Positions 1-8,402 of a DNA stretch of 64,000 nucleotides are shown piece after piece. The DNA lies in NCBI RefSeq assembly GCF_002584535.1, contig NZ_NUOT01000061.1, positions 44,506-108,505 of the forward strand, written 5' to 3'. The notes beneath the pieces are model-generated. The model had not been told where the DNA came from, did not search any database, and saw nothing but the letters and a program-made list of their open reading frames with translations. The stretch's first letter is position 1. Each line of letters opens with the position of its first letter. Both the position numbers and the translations under genes were made by a program. Source of the stretch: Bacillus cereus. Lineage in GTDB: Bacteria > Bacillota > Bacilli > Bacillales > Bacillaceae_G.

Positions 1-909
1 CAATTTGATCGAAATTTTCCTAAACTAGAAGGTGAAAAGAGGATAGAGGAGTTTTATAAATTATATCCAGCTGCTATTGCCTTTAATTCGCATGAATTAC
101 AGTACGGAAGATATGAAATAGGGGAATTTAAATATGAAAGTGCTATTCAATCTGACCATTTAAATAATGATATTGTAAAGGGAGAGGCCTATTTAAATAC
201 AAATAAAGAAGTTCCTAATGTTATTTTTGTTCATGGTTGGCGAATGGAATCAAATGACCGAGTTAAAAATATTTTTCATAAACGAATTATGGATTTAGGA
301 TGGAATATGTATTATTTTACACTTCCATATCACTTTGAAAGAAAACCCGAGGAATCTCTATACAGTGGCGAATATATGATTAGCGCAAATATTCAACGAA
401 CCATTCAATCGGTCCAACAAGCTGTAGTTGATTTAAGAGCATTAATCGACTGGATAAAAAGGAATAAGAAAGGACAAATAGTATTAATAGGTATTAGTTT
501 AGGTGGGTTTATAACAAATTTAACGGCTCTTGTTGAGAGTAACATTGATGTATTAGCTTCTATACTCTATGCTAACCAATTGTCCTATTCAATATGGAAT
601 ACAAGTCCTGGGAAATTCATTAAAGCTGATTTACAACATCATGGTGTCACATACGAACAATTAATCCAATATTGGAAGGTTACGGAGCCTAGTCAAGCGC
701 TACCAAAGGTGAATAAAGAAAACATTCTATTACTATCAGCAAAATATGATCAATATGTACATTTTCAGGATACTGAGTATTTATGGACTTCTTGGGATAA
801 GCCAACTAGATATATTTATAATTCTGGTCACGCAGGAATTGTACTTAATCGTAATAAAATTGCTACTGATACACTGGGATTTATTTGTAGTCGAATAATG
901 AGAAAGTAG
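1..909 (+). CDS. alpha/beta hydrolase, 5' end outside window
   Basis: The reading frame is open from base 1, so this gene is cut by the window edge; 302 codons and the stop remain. The visible part has the alpha/beta-hydrolase order: an HGW oxyanion-type turn near base 232, the nucleophile elbow G-I-S-L-G-G near base 490, an acidic residue in KYDQY near base 745, and a terminal GHAG histidine near base 828. A later ATG at 244 would start inside the fold, after the HGW motif, and is not credible. No signal peptide can be judged. The substrate cannot be told. No clear terminator follows before the convergent TetR gene. Confidence 0.85.
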   Translation, partial: QFDRNFPKLEGEKRIEEFYKLYPAAIAFNSHELQYGRYEIGEFKYESAIQSDHLNNDIVKGEAYLNTNKEVPNVIFVHGWRMESNDRVKNIFHKRIMDLGWNMYYFTLPYHFERKPEESLYSGEYMISANIQRTIQSVQQAVVDLRALIDWIKRNKKGQIVLIGISLGGFITNLTALVESNIDVLASILYANQLSYSIWNTSPGKFIKADLQHHGVTYEQLIQYWKVTEPSQALPKVNKENILLLSAKYDQYVHFQDTEYLWTSWDKPTRYIYNSGHAGIVLNRNKIATDTLGFICSRIMRK

Positions 910-995
910 TGTGATCGTATTTGTAACATTAAGATGGATAATGATTCATTCATTATAAACAAAAAAATGCGCGCTTACTCTTAATATGAGAAAAA

Positions 996-1613
996 TTAAG
1001 ATTTCTTATATAGTCCTGAGGTATACATCTCTGTTAGTGTAAATACAATTTCCTCTACATCTATTTCCTTCTCATTTCGAACAATTTCCCATAGAAACAT
1101 TTCGTTCATAGAGAACCAACCACGTGCTACTATTGCTTTATTTAATTCATTTCGTGCCAATCCATTTTCCTGAGAATAGGTGATATCTTGCATAATTCGA
1201 TTTATAAAACGTTCTTGAATATCATTCCACTTTCGTTGAATTTCTTTTGACGCACCGATAGCCTCTTCAACGACTTGTAATATATTTCTTTCTTCTTCAG
1301 TTATTTGTAAAAAAGCTCGCGTTTGATTTTGTATCATACTGTGAGCTTCTTTTTTTGTTTTAGGCGAAAAGGAACGTTCGGCAATTTGATAAAAGCGGTT
1401 CATAATATCTTCCATAAGGATAATAAGGAGCTCATCTTTATTTTTAAAATATACATATGCCGTACCATAACCAGTTTCAGCATGTTTAATAATTTGAGAG
1501 ATTGTTGTTTTGTGAAATCCGTTTTCTAAAAAAACATTGCGGGCAGATTTTAATAATTTATTTCTCGTTTCTATAGATCGCTGTTGTCTTGTTGAAAGAA
1601 GACCTTTTTCCAA
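996..1613 (-). CDS. TetR/AcrR family transcriptional regulator
   Basis: About 205 residues, normal for TetR repressors. The N-terminal helix-turn-helix is plain (TRNKLLKSARNVFLENGFHKTTISQI, then GYGTAYVYFKNKDELL), followed by an all-helical ligand-binding half. An upstream GTG at 1622 abuts the AAAGGAG site with no spacing; a TTG at 1613 sits 8 bases after it and is the better start. The gene is divergent from kynU across a 160-base region that holds an inverted repeat on the kyn promoter, so I infer it controls the kynurenine operon and perhaps itself. The ligand is unknown; a tryptophan catabolite such as kynurenine is a reasonable guess, not shown. Confidence 0.85.
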   Translation of the reverse strand: MEKGLLSTRQQRSIETRNKLLKSARNVFLENGFHKTTISQIIKHAETGYGTAYVYFKNKDELLIILMEDIMNRFYQIAERSFSPKTKKEAHSMIQNQTRAFLQITEEERNILQVVEEAIGASKEIQRKWNDIQERFINRIMQDITYSQENGLARNELNKAIVARGWFSMNEMFLWEIVRNEKEIDVEEIVFTLTEMYTSGLYKKS

Positions 1614-1687
1614 ACTGGACACTCCTTTATACTGAAATATCTGAAAATATATTTTTATTCTAGTTGAATCGAGTACAAAAAGTCAAC

Positions 1688-1714
1688 TGACATAATATCA
1701 TTGACGTTATGTCA
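1688..1714. promoter_or_regulatory. inverted repeat, probable TetR operator
   Basis: TGACATAA (1688-1695) is repeated in inverted form as TTATGTCA (1707-1714) with an 11-base centre. It overlaps the -35 box of the kyn promoter (TTGACG at 1701-1706). Position between the TetR gene and kynU makes it the likely operator. Inference from location and symmetry. Confidence 0.6.
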
Positions 1715-1730
1715 ATTTTGATGTTATATT
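1701..1730 (+). promoter_or_regulatory. probable sigma-A promoter of the kyn operon
   Basis: TTGACG (1701-1706), an 18-base spacer and TATATT (1725-1730), preceded by TG one base upstream (extended -10). It lies 43 bases before the kynU start codon. The inverted repeat at 1688-1714 covers its -35 box. Confidence 0.55.
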
Positions 1731-1773
1731 TCAATTAGTTGGAATAAAAAGAAAATTAAGAGAAGGTGAAAGA

Positions 1774-3060
1774 ATGTATCGAGAGCCATTTGAACCATCT
1801 TGCGACTATGCGATTGAATGTGATAAATATGATGAACTTGCTAATTTTCAAAAAGAATTTTATAAGAAAGTAGATACAATATATTTAGATGGTAATTCAT
1901 TAGGATTACTTTCAAAAAGAGCGGAAAAATCTTTACTTACTATGCTAGATTCATGGAAAGAGTATGGTATTGATGGGTGGACAGAAGGAGAACATCCTTG
2001 GTTTTTTCTCTCTGAACAATTAGGTGAATTAACTGCTCCTCTTGTTGGTGCTTTACCTGAAGAGGTAATTGTAACCGGTTCCACGACAACGAATATTCAT
2101 CAAGTCATTGCGACGTTTTATGAACCGAAAGGAATTCGCACAAAAATTCTTGCAGATGAATTGACATTCCCATCAGATATTTATGCGTTGCAAAGCCAAA
2201 TCCGTTTAAAAGGATTAAATCCAGATGAACATCTTGTACGAGTGAAGAGCAGGGATGGTAGGATGCTTCAAGAGGAAGATATTATTGAGGCGATGACTGA
2301 TGATATTGCGTTAATTTTATTGCCTGCAGTGCTATATCGAAGTGGGCAAATTCTTGATATGAAGCGATTAACAGCTGAAGCGCACAAACGTGGTATCCAT
2401 ATTGGTTTTGATTTATGCCATTCCATCGGTTCAATCCCGCATGACTTTAAGGGATGGGATGTTGATTTCGCAGTATGGTGTAATTATAAATATTTAAACG
2501 CAGGGCCTGGTGGTGTTGCTGGATTATATGTAAACAAGAAACATTTTGATCGTCTTCCTGGGCTTTCTGGCTGGTTTAGTTCGAGAAAAGATAAGCAATT
2601 CGATATGGAACATACATTAATGGCAGCTGAACACGCCGGGGCATATCAAATTGGTACACCTCATGTGTTAAGTACAGCGCCGCTAATTGGTTCTCTTGAG
2701 ATTTTCAAAGAAGCTGGCATTGAAAGATTACGAGAAAAATCATTACACATTACTCGTTATATGCTAGATTTAATCAACTATGAACTGAATGGGCTTGGAT
2801 TCACAATTGGAAATCCATTAGAGGACGAGAAACGCGGGGGACATATTTATTTAGAGCATCCCGAAGCTACGCGTATATGTAAAGCATTAAAAGCAAATGG
2901 AGTTATTCCTGATTTCCGTGCACCAAATGGAGTTCGCCTTGCGCCGGTTGCTTTATATAACACGTATGAAGAAGTGTGGAAGTCTGTGCAAATTTTGAAG
3001 AAAATCATGAAAGATGAAGAATATAAAAAATTTGAAAATAAGCGAGAGGTTGTGGCATAA
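1774..3060 (+). CDS. kynU: kynureninase
   Basis: PLP enzyme that cleaves L-kynurenine to anthranilate and alanine in tryptophan degradation. The 428-residue length is standard. Fold-type I aminotransferase features are visible: the YLDGNSLG substrate motif near residue 39, the ST-TTN phosphate region near 102, DLCHS with the PLP-binding aspartate near 214, and [13 protein letters not shown] near 232-244 containing the Schiff-base lysine. The start has AAGGTGA six bases upstream. First gene of a three-gene operon; kynB begins 3 bases after its stop. Confidence 0.96.
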   Translation: MYREPFEPSCDYAIECDKYDELANFQKEFYKKVDTIYLDGNSLGLLSKRAEKSLLTMLDSWKEYGIDGWTEGEHPWFFLSEQLGELTAPLVGALPEEVIVTGSTTTNIHQVIATFYEPKGIRTKILADELTFPSDIYALQSQIRLKGLNPDEHLVRVKSRDGRMLQEEDIIEAMTDDIALILLPAVLYRSGQILDMKRLTAEAHKRGIHIGFDLCHSIGSIPHDFKGWDVDFAVWCNYKYLNAGPGGVAGLYVNKKHFDRLPGLSGWFSSRKDKQFDMEHTLMAAEHAGAYQIGTPHVLSTAPLIGSLEIFKEAGIERLREKSLHITRYMLDLINYELNGLGFTIGNPLEDEKRGGHIYLEHPEATRICKALKANGVIPDFRAPNGVRLAPVALYNTYEEVWKSVQILKKIMKDEEYKKFENKREVVA

Positions 3061-3063
3061 GCG

Positions 3064-3693
3064 ATGAAAGAATCTGATTGGATTGATATTTCACAACCAT
3101 TAAATAATGATATCGCGACATGGCCAGGAGATACGCCATTTTCATACGAAGTCTCATGGTCAAAAGAACAAAGCGGATCTGTTAATGTTGGAAAATTAAC
3201 GATGAGTATTCATACAGGTACGCATATTGATGCGCCATTTCATTTTGATAATAACGGAAAAAGAGTACTAGATTTAGATGTTAACGTCTATGTTGGTAAA
3301 GCTCGAATTATAGATGTATCAGGTATCGAAAGTATTGGCGCAAAAGAATTAAAAAAATTCCCTTTAGATGGAATAGAGAGGTTATTACTTCGGACTTCTT
3401 CACATGGAAATGCACAGGAGTTCCCGCAAGTAATTCCGTATTTACGTGCTGATATTGCACCATTTCTTTCGAAAAAAGGCATTCGATTAATCGGGGTAGA
3501 TGTACCTTCTGTGGACCCATTAGATGATAAAGAATTAGCAACCCATCATCAATTATTTAAACACGGTATTCATATCTTAGAAAATGTTGTATTAGACCAT
3601 GTACAAGACGGAGATTATGAACTGATTGCCTTGCCACTTGCATTGACAGATGCGGATGGTAGTCCGGTTCGTGCAGTTTTAAGACCACTATAA
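3064..3693 (+). CDS. kynB: kynurenine formamidase (cyclase family)
   Basis: Hydrolyses N-formylkynurenine to kynurenine and formate, the middle step between KynA and KynU. 209 residues, normal for bacterial KynB. The cyclase-family metal motif HTGTHIDAPFHF is present near residues 50-61, the opening WIDISQPL is typical, and the HHQLF segment near residue 160 supplies a later histidine. It starts three bases after the kynU stop, so translation is probably coupled. Neighbours on both sides are the flanking pathway enzymes, which settles the call. Confidence 0.96.
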   Translation: MKESDWIDISQPLNNDIATWPGDTPFSYEVSWSKEQSGSVNVGKLTMSIHTGTHIDAPFHFDNNGKRVLDLDVNVYVGKARIIDVSGIESIGAKELKKFPLDGIERLLLRTSSHGNAQEFPQVIPYLRADIAPFLSKKGIRLIGVDVPSVDPLDDKELATHHQLFKHGIHILENVVLDHVQDGDYELIALPLALTDADGSPVRAVLRPL

Positions 3694-3731
3694 GAGCAAG
3701 CAGATGATGCATAGAAGGGGTGTTCATTTTT

Positions 3732-4571
3732 ATGAAAGAAAATGAAAAAGTAATTATGGAAAAGGGAATTCATACGGATTTTAAAGAAAATATGACATAC
3801 GGAGAGTATTTACAATTAGATAGTTTGTTAGGAAGTCAAAAAAGATTATCTGATCACCATGATGAAATGTTGTTTATTATTATTCACCAGGCAAGTGAAC
3901 TGTGGATGAAACTCATTTTACATGAACTTAACGCAGCGATTGAATCGATTCAAAATGAAAGGTTAGCACCGGCATTTAAAATGCTTGCACGCGTTTCAAA
4001 AATTCAATCGCAAATTATTCAATCTTGGGATATTCTTGCAACGCTTACGCCATCTGAATATATTGAGTTTCGTGATTCACTCGGTCAAGCATCGGGATTT
4101 CAGTCCTATCAATACCGTATGATTGAATATGCACTTGGTTATAAAACGCCTCATGCATTAAAAATTTATGAAAAAGATCCAGAGTTACATGCTCGTTTGC
4201 ATAAAGCGCTTCATTCAGCAAGTCTTTACGATGTTGCAATTCAGGCGCTTGTAAAAGAGGGATTCCCAATCAATCCAAATGTTTTAAATCGTGATATTAC
4301 ACAGCCTTATGAAGAAGATGCGACAGTTGAAGCTGCATGGTTAGAAGTGTATGCAGATGTAAAAAAATATTGGGATTTATATCAACTGGCTGAAAAGTTA
4401 ATCGACATTGAAGATTGGTTACAGCAGTGGCGATTCCGCCATATGAAAACAGTAGAACGTATTATTGGACATAAAATGGGAACAGGTGGATCATCTGGTG
4501 TTTCTTATTTAAAACGTGTTCTTGATCAACGCTTTTTCCCAGAGCTTTGGAATGTGAGAACGAAATTGTAA
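3732..4571 (+). CDS. kynA: tryptophan 2,3-dioxygenase
   Basis: Haem dioxygenase that opens the indole ring of L-tryptophan to N-formylkynurenine, the first and committed step of the pathway. The chosen ATG (3732) has AAGGGGTG nine bases upstream and gives 279 residues; a GTG at 3720 lies within that ribosome binding site. Family motifs seen: [28 protein letters not shown] near residues 38-54 (distal histidine region), SQSWDIL-type helix, SGFQSYQYR near 113, and the [23 protein letters not shown] stretch near 232-254 with the proximal haem histidine. It is last in the operon although it acts first. Confidence 0.97.
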   Translation: MKENEKVIMEKGIHTDFKENMTYGEYLQLDSLLGSQKRLSDHHDEMLFIIIHQASELWMKLILHELNAAIESIQNERLAPAFKMLARVSKIQSQIIQSWDILATLTPSEYIEFRDSLGQASGFQSYQYRMIEYALGYKTPHALKIYEKDPELHARLHKALHSASLYDVAIQALVKEGFPINPNVLNRDITQPYEEDATVEAAWLEVYADVKKYWDLYQLAEKLIDIEDWLQQWRFRHMKTVERIIGHKMGTGGSSGVSYLKRVLDQRFFPELWNVRTKL

Positions 4572-4613
4572 AAAAGTAGCAAAAAGATGATCGAAAGAAC
4601 ATAACCATTAAGT

Positions 4614-4660
4614 TAACAAAAATGAGCCCGATACTGAAAGCATCGGGCTTATTTTTGTTA
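4614..4660. terminator. terminator of the kyn operon
   Basis: A 19-base-pair near-perfect stem (4614-4632 with 4642-4660, core GCCCGAT/ATCGGGC) with a 9-base loop, flanked by an A-run and a T-run, so it could stop transcription from both sides. Confidence 0.85.
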
Positions 4661-4925
4661 GATATAGAATACAAGCTTTTACATTTGGTATACTCAAATA
4701 AGACTTTAATTTATGTGATTTTTTAAGAGTTGTATGGAAGGGAATTTTGATATTTTTGAGTGATATCAAATGGTAACTATTTGGTATACAGGTGTATTTT
4801 TAACCATTTTATGATAGGTCTTGAAAAATCTTACAAAAATAAAAATCATATTTCTACATGATGTAAACAATAAGTTGTATATATTTGGAAAATAAGTATA
4901 TGTGATACACGTTGCAATTAATTCA

Positions 4926-4934
4926 TGCTATAAT
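4926..4934 (+). promoter_or_regulatory. extended -10 promoter element
   Basis: TGCTATAAT, a perfect extended -10, 33 bases before the small ORF at 4968. No good -35 at 17 bases, which extended -10 promoters can tolerate. Confidence 0.45.
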
Positions 4935-4967
4935 CTGTTACACATCTCACAATTAAAGGAGTATTCT

Positions 4968-5042
4968 ATGAATAATTTCCCTAAAAGTTTATTGGTTTTA
5001 TTTCTAATCGTAATATGTAGTTGTATTCTTTTAGGTATGTAA
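4968..5042 (+). CDS. 24-residue hydrophobic peptide
   Basis: ATG with a full AAAGGAG site 6 bases upstream, 24 codons and a stop, closely followed by a strong terminator and preceded by an extended -10 box: a complete miniature transcription unit of about 160 bases. The product (MNNFPKSLLVLF then a run of I, V, L, C) is one membrane-spanning segment with two cysteines. I do not recognise a family. It could be a toxin of the small membrane type, a sporulation peptide or a membrane-protein modulator; none of these can be chosen from sequence. No antisense RNA was identified. Confidence 0.55.
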   Translation: MNNFPKSLLVLFLIVICSCILLGM

Positions 5043-5048
5043 ACATAG

Positions 5049-5087
5049 AAAAAAGGAAGTAAATTTTAATCATTTACTTCCTTTTTT
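5049..5087. terminator. terminator of the 24-residue peptide gene
   Basis: GGAAGTAAAT (5055-5064) pairs with ATTTACTTCC (5072-5081), extended by A-run/T-run to 16 pairs, loop of 7 bases, followed by TTTTTT. Confidence 0.85.
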
Positions 5088-5302
5088 CTGTAGGGAAACT
5101 ATCGTGTTCATAAGCTGTTTAGTACATCAAAAGATACTATAGCATTCATCTTTTTTATTACATCCCTAGAGCAAAGCAATTAGTAACGTTAAATTAATCA
5201 ACAAAAAAATTAAAAAATACCATTAAAGAAAAAAAGGTTCACTATTTCACAGTAGAATAGTAAAGACTATTAGAAGAAAGCAAGTGTTTGGAGGAACGAA
5301 TA

Positions 5303-6220
5303 TTGGATTTTTACATGCTAGAAAATATGTTTAAAAGTAAGAAAGTAAATACATTTCTCGTTTATCAACAAGGTGAGTTAACAACCAAATATTATAAAAC
5401 AAAAGAATGTGCAAACAATTTATATAAAATTAATTCTATTACTAAAAGTATCGTGTCGATTTTAATCGGTATAGCAATAGATAAAGGATACATAAGTGAT
5501 ATACATACTTCTATAGCAAAGTGGATTCCACATGTACCGAAAGAAAAGAAGGGATTAACCATTTATCACTTGCTGACAATGACAACTGGTGAAGAATGGA
5601 AGGAGTTTGGTAATGGAGTTGTATTTCCAAACGATTTTGTGGAATCAGACAATTGGATAAAATACATTTTACAGAAACCATTAATAGAAGAGATAGGAAC
5701 GAAAATGAATTATAATTCAGGTTCTTCCCATTTGTTAAGCTATATCCTACAAGTTGCAACTGGAAAGACAACGGAGCTGTTTGCAAAGGAATATCTATTT
5801 AATCCTTTACAAATTACCGAATATGAGTGGCAACAAGATCCACAAAATATTTATGTTGGTGGATTTGGTGTGAAAATGAAAGGGGAGGATTTGTTAAAAA
5901 TAGGATTATTATGTCTACAGAATGGATTTTGGAGCGGAGAAAAGATTGTATCCTCAAGTTGGATTGAACAATCGAGTAAGCCGCGTTTTTTAACATACGA
6001 GCATGTTGGGGCATATGGCTATCACTGGTGGATATTAGACAATGAAAGATTTCACATACCGTATTATATATTTTTTGCAATGGGATATGGTGGGCAATAT
6101 ATTATCATTGTTCCGCAGTTAGAACTTGTGGCAGTAATAAGTAGTCAAATGCCAAAGCGCGGATTAGTACCACTTAAATTATTTATCGAGTATTTAGAAG
6201 AGATACATAAACATACATAA
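5303..6220 (+). CDS. serine hydrolase, beta-lactamase (class C) family
   Basis: About 305 residues with the penicillin-binding-protein fold. The catalytic S-x-x-K is SITK near residue 44 and the second motif is Y-N-S (MNYNSGS) near residue 135; a late HWW/GYGGQ segment occupies the place of the third motif. TTG at 5303 is chosen because GGAGG ends 8 bases before it; a TTG at 5288 overlaps that site. There is no signal peptide, so it acts in the cytoplasm. Such proteins are usually esterases or peptidases rather than antibiotic-resistance enzymes, and the substrate cannot be told. The gene stands alone, with about 230 AT-rich bases before it and no promoter I can defend. Confidence 0.8.
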   Translation: MDFYMLENMFKSKKVNTFLVYQQGELTTKYYKTKECANNLYKINSITKSIVSILIGIAIDKGYISDIHTSIAKWIPHVPKEKKGLTIYHLLTMTTGEEWKEFGNGVVFPNDFVESDNWIKYILQKPLIEEIGTKMNYNSGSSHLLSYILQVATGKTTELFAKEYLFNPLQITEYEWQQDPQNIYVGGFGVKMKGEDLLKIGLLCLQNGFWSGEKIVSSSWIEQSSKPRFLTYEHVGAYGYHWWILDNERFHIPYYIFFAMGYGGQYIIIVPQLELVAVISSQMPKRGLVPLKLFIEYLEEIHKHT

Positions 6221-6241
6221 ATTTTAGATTGGGCTTTAAAT

Positions 6242-6262
6242 CCCATACCCATCAAGTTAATG
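6242..6262. repeat. copy of short dispersed motif (reverse orientation)
   Basis: CCCATACCCATCAAGTTAATG is the reverse complement of the motif TTARCTTGATGGGYATGG, seen again at 9739-9756 and, diverged, at 20877-20890 and 20938-20954. Probably the B. cereus-group class of short intergenic repeats (bcr type), but I cannot confirm which. Confidence 0.4.
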
Positions 6263-6277
6263 GTGAGTTTGAAATTT

Positions 6278-6451
6278 ATGGCTCAAATCTTCGGTCTTTC
6301 TCATTTAGTTGGTGCTGTAATACTGTTTGTTTTATATATAACTAACAAGAATTCTATGATACGAGTAGAATACGTACTAGGCTATGTAATGGTAGTTGTT
6401 TTCTTTACTATGATGTTTGGCTTGAGAATCGTAAAGAGATTTGATCAGTAA
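6278..6451 (+). CDS. small two-helix membrane protein
   Basis: 57 residues from ATG 6278, which has GGTGAG ten bases upstream; an earlier ATG at 6260 precedes that site. Two hydrophobic helices (residues about 8-22 and 33-50) are joined by a polar turn, ending in a positively charged tail (RIVKRFDQ). No family recognised. A dispersed repeat motif lies directly before it. Confidence 0.5.
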   Translation: MAQIFGLSHLVGAVILFVLYITNKNSMIRVEYVLGYVMVVVFFTMMFGLRIVKRFDQ

Positions 6452-6553
6452 TTGGGGTACAGCCGAGATACGTGTAAAAATAGGTCATAGACTTACTTTT
6501 ATTTCTAATTTCATTTGAAATCGGATTTTTTGTTTTTTATAAAAAGGAGTAAA

Positions 6554-6625
6554 ATGGTGAAGGTTAAAGAGAATAGAAAATTTAGGCGATCTTTTAAAAC
6601 AATGTTGAAATTATATAACTTTTAA
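6554..6625 (+). CDS. 23-residue basic peptide
   Basis: ATG with an excellent AAAAAGGAG site 5 bases upstream encodes 23 residues rich in K and R with a few aromatic residues (MVKVKENRKFRR...). The stop codon lies inside the left arm of a 10-bp hairpin. Good initiation signal plus immediate terminator argues for a real product, but the length gives no statistical support and no family is recognised. Confidence 0.4.
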   Translation: MVKVKENRKFRRSFKTMLKLYNF

Positions 6626-6650
6626 GGGAAGACATTTTGACTTCCCTTAA
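6622..6650. terminator. hairpin after the basic peptide ORF
   Basis: TTAAGGGAAG (6622-6631) and CTTCCCTTAA (6641-6650) form a perfect 10-bp stem with a 9-base loop. The T-run is weak. It also lies just beyond the 3' end of the convergent hydrolase gene at 6697. Confidence 0.55.
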
Positions 6651-6696
6651 TTCGCTTTTAAAGAAGATTATACATCAATCATTTTTTATTTTATTA

Positions 6697-7407
6697 TCAT
6701 TTAACGTATATATGACTTTTCAGCCATTGTCTGAAATACTGCAACTGTTCCTCAGTATGGAAATAGTGTTCTCCATTCTCCATTACTTGCAAATTACAGT
6801 TAAAACGTTTATTAAATTCAGATACAACGTCAAACTCACATAAGTTATCTTCTGAACCATAGAGAATTGAAGTTGGATTATTCCAAGCAACAATAGGATG
6901 TTCTTTCACATAACAGTAGTAATCCCAATAGAGAGTTTGTCCAATAGGTGTAGAAATTTCTTTCTCTATTTTTAGTCTACTCTCACTTACGTTAAACCAT
7001 GTCATCATATTATTTATGATACGTTCCATATTTACCACAGGAGAGAGAAACAAGCACTGCTTCAACGGCTCATGACTATATTCTAATAGACTAAAATACG
7101 CTCCCATGCTACAAGCAAAAATGCTTATATTATTTGATAACGATTTTGCATAGGTCATAATTGTATTAAGGTCTTGGACACAGTTTTGAACTTTGTAAAG
7201 ATAGGTATCATCCTTACGGTCACCATGTTGAGGTAAATCAAAACTAAGCACTTGATAACCTACTGCTGTTGCTTCTTCTGCAAATACAATAATTGAGTTA
7301 TCTGCCTTGTTTGACATGTTACCATGCACCACCACAAATAACTTATCTGATTTGTCACCCCACAAAACCGCTGGAATATTTTCTATTTTAAAATTATTTT
7401 TCATCAT
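6697..7407 (-). CDS. alpha/beta hydrolase
   Basis: 236 residues with a complete alpha/beta-hydrolase set: HGN oxyanion turn near residue 29, the nucleophile elbow C-S-M-G-A near residue 100, an aspartate in YGSEDN near 190 and the terminal histidine in GEHYFH near 217. It has no signal peptide. GGAGGAT precedes the first ATG by about 10 bases. The glycine at the usual first elbow position is replaced by cysteine (ACSMGA), as in some esterase-like members. Substrate unknown. Next to it lies a dead transposase, so the locus has been disturbed. Confidence 0.82.
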   Translation of the reverse strand: MMKNNFKIENIPAVLWGDKSDKLFVVVHGNMSNKADNSIIVFAEEATAVGYQVLSFDLPQHGDRKDDTYLYKVQNCVQDLNTIMTYAKSLSNNISIFACSMGAYFSLLEYSHEPLKQCLFLSPVVNMERIINNMMTWFNVSESRLKIEKEISTPIGQTLYWDYYCYVKEHPIVAWNNPTSILYGSEDNLCEFDVVSEFNKRFNCNLQVMENGEHYFHTEEQLQYFRQWLKSHIYVK

Positions 7408-7469
7408 TACAATTTATCCTCCATGAAATACAAATAATTCGTCATTCCTAATATTACAAATGTATATAC

Positions 7470-8236
7470 CTAAATAAATATTGGCTCTCTTTCTTTAAAA
7501 TCTGTTATTCTTGTATAAGCATGGGCTACATTGCATTGAACCATAAAGTTCTTGATTTTAACAACTTCTTTGTCAGTTTCAAATAATTGTAGCCATTTAA
7601 ACCAATACAAATAGTTGCTGATATATTTAGTTGCAACACCATTAAACTTATTCATCCACTTTTTTAATTTGCTGTGTACAGCATTAATGTGTTGAATATG
7701 GTAAATTCCTTCTTTATGTTTTCCTCTTTTATGAGATTTTCTCGGCGTTTTAGAAGGTTTTGTACCTTTGAAACTCTCTGCAAAGAATACTTCATCAGCC
7801 TCAATTACACCCTCAACAGAGCCTACACCCAAAAATGACCTTATACAATCAAGTATTTTGTGTCTCCAAAAGAAACTTGTTGCAATATTAATCTCTACAA
7901 TTGTAGCACTCTTTCTAATGGAAAAACCTGCAATCATACATTTAGCGTATTTAAGCCAATTATCTAATGTTTTCTTGCTTTTGTAAGTGGCAGAGTTTGT
8001 GAAGTCAGTAAAATTCTTATTACAGGATTTACAAATATATCGTTGCTTCCCTTTATACTTGCCGTTTCTTGATACAGTTTCAGCATTTGTGGGCAGATTT
8101 TTCCCTTGGCAAATCTAAATCCCTTGACTTCTTGTGTTACTTGACCTACTTGTGTACCTAATACAAGTAGGTCTTCTAAATAGGAAAGTAACTGTTCTTG
8201 TTGAGATACTGATAGTTTTTGAATATCTGAAATCAA
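7470..8236 (-). pseudogene. IS1595-family (ISXO2-like) transposase, broken
   Basis: The frame from 8236 reads an N-terminal helix and then CPQ of a zinc ribbon. There it shifts: in the next frame the sequence continues as NAETVSRNGKYKGKQRY, CKSCNKNF and so on into the ORF ending at 7470, so roughly 4 bases are missing after CPQ. The DDE domain follows (EADEVFFAESFKG), but the middle of the domain is gone: KRGK joins directly to HKEGIYHIQH, an in-frame loss of roughly 80-100 residues, probably by recombination between GK-containing stretches. The end (TRITDFKEREPIFI) is intact. Two independent lesions mean it cannot be active. Terminal inverted repeats were not found. Confidence 0.85.
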
Positions 8237-8352
8237 AGAATTAACACTTGTCGTAATAATACCTCCAAACCTGTATGTATATGGCTTAATTATAGTATAT
8301 CTACTATTAATATATTAATTTTCAACATCTATTTAAAACATAGCCAAAATTT

Positions 8353-8390
8353 AAAAAATACTGCCTTCTTTCAGGAGACAGTACTTTTTT
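8353..8390. terminator. terminator of the M29 aminopeptidase gene
   Basis: An 11-pair stem (8353-8363 with 8379-8389, core TACTG/CAGTA) with A-run and T-run on either side; one position pairs only as G.U on the minus strand, which suits the minus-strand gene that ends at 8403. Confidence 0.75.
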
Positions 8391-8402
8391 CCTGACTTAT
8401 TA

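Noticed and set aside
5303-6220. Beta-lactamase resistance enzyme
   Set aside because: No signal peptide and only the general S-x-x-K/Y-x-N pattern, which is common to esterases and peptidases.
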